From Epiperipatus broadwayi (taxonomy: Eukaryota; Onychophora; Udeonychophora; Euonychophora; Peripatidae): DNA of 64,000 nt. The notes below the pieces were generated by a model. It had not been told where the DNA came from and did no database searches. It was given only the letters and a program-made list of their open reading frames with translations. Positions 63,353-64,000 of the stretch are shown here, piece by piece (the stretch's first letter is position 1; the number at the start of each line of letters is the position of its first letter). A program made the translations under genes and the position numbers. Location: assembly GCA_028023455.1 (NCBI GenBank), contig JAQFVV010000278.1, positions 62,001-126,000 on the forward strand, given 5' to 3'.

Positions 63353-64000
63353 ACTAAATTTTACAGTAAAATTATAAAAATATTTATTTTCAATTTTAAA
63401 ATAAAAAGAATAAATATACATACTCACACACATCTTAAACAATAGACTAAAGCTAGATTAATTATTTTAAAATCATTTTGAAATATATATGATTTAAATT
63501 CATTTTAAAATATATTTGATTTAAATATGAATATTAATTTATTACTTCTAGCATAAAATCATTTATACACACATAATATATTATATGTTTATAGTATATT
63601 TAATTTTATTGATTTCTACAATAGTGTGCATGCTTAAAACAAATATACCAACTTTTAAACTCATTTTACCATGAAGTCAAAATTTTGCTACTTGTATATG
63701 TAGAATTATTATAAACAATAATACATTATACATTTTAATGATTGCTTTTTAAGGTATTGTATTTTAATAAATATAATATTTGAAATAAAATAAGAATTTT
63801 TTTTAGAATGTATTATTAAACTTAGATTTTTCTTGTATATCACATTAAATACATTACAAAACAGAATTGTTAAACATTAGTGTGGAGTGTAAAATGTCAA
63901 TTATCATAAATTCGGATCAAAGGAGATGAAAAATGACAGAATTAACCAAAATAATTAAATAATAATAGTGCATTCATAAATTGAGTGCTTACAATTTAAT
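63353..64000. other. AT-rich DNA without recognisable genes
   Basis: Nothing recognisable to the end of the window. Confidence 0.5.

Overview
The window looks like non-genic nuclear DNA from a very AT-rich invertebrate animal. The evidence is high AT content, long (AAT)n, (AT)n and (ATC)n microsatellites, an APE-type LINE, Penelope-like GIY-YIG relics, DNA-transposon relics, and LTR promoters that pair a TATA box with a TCAGT initiator. That initiator would fit an arthropod, but the species cannot be settled from the window. I see no convincing host protein gene, rRNA or tRNA. Nearly everything recognisable is mobile DNA.

The largest structures are three LTR retroelements with unusually long LTRs and no pol. 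Element 1 (minus strand, 4101-14300) has ~3.3 kb LTRs. It carries one long gag-position ORF with a charged N-terminal half and about sixteen 16-residue WYRESISLKN-type repeats. Element 2 (minus strand, 45005-49811) has 2.13 kb LTRs around only ~0.54 kb of internal DNA. Element 3 (plus strand, 49824-55957) has 1.77 kb LTRs and a 242-aa coiled-coil/basic ORF. The LTRs of elements 1 and 2 run TG..CA; those of element 3 end in CA, with the exact 5' edge uncertain. Elements 1 and 2 have a primer-binding site close to that of lysine tRNA, and element 3 has a disturbed version. Elements 1 and 3 have a polypurine tract. All three sit exactly in (AT)n; elements 2 and 3 lie back to back with only 12 bp of (AT)6 between them. 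These are LARD/TRIM-like non-autonomous elements that must borrow a polymerase. Simple (AT) arrays look like their preferred integration site.

Layout: 1-3400 featureless; 3440-4055 a foldback repeat; 4101-14300 LTR element 1; 14300-17300 a patchwork of foldback, tandem-dimer and SINE-like repeats separated by (AT)n; 17539-18501 a TTAA-flanked piggyBac-like MITE; 19769-21486 a decayed DNA transposon with TIRs and fragments of a Cys-rich protein; 22-26 kb foldback repeats, an RTE-like LINE 3' end (23582-24017) and a compact TIR-bounded GIY-YIG element (24495-25175); 26.7 kb an inverted SINE-like dimer; 28-37 kb mostly featureless AT-rich DNA with trinucleotide arrays, a small GC-rich island (29808-29878) and two more piggyBac-like copies; 38415-41990 an EN+RT LINE, with one frameshift, followed by a truncated relative, both embedded in (ATT)n; 44986-55975 LTR elements 2 and 3; 56340-58830 a palindromic repeat array split by a TA-flanked pogo/Tigger-like element; 58840-59955 more repeats; 60009-61030 a palindromic Penelope-like relic; 63116-63352 a near-perfect hairpin.

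The elements do not form a pathway. The LINE and the Penelope-like fragments are the only recognisable remains of replication or integration enzymes, and both are broken.
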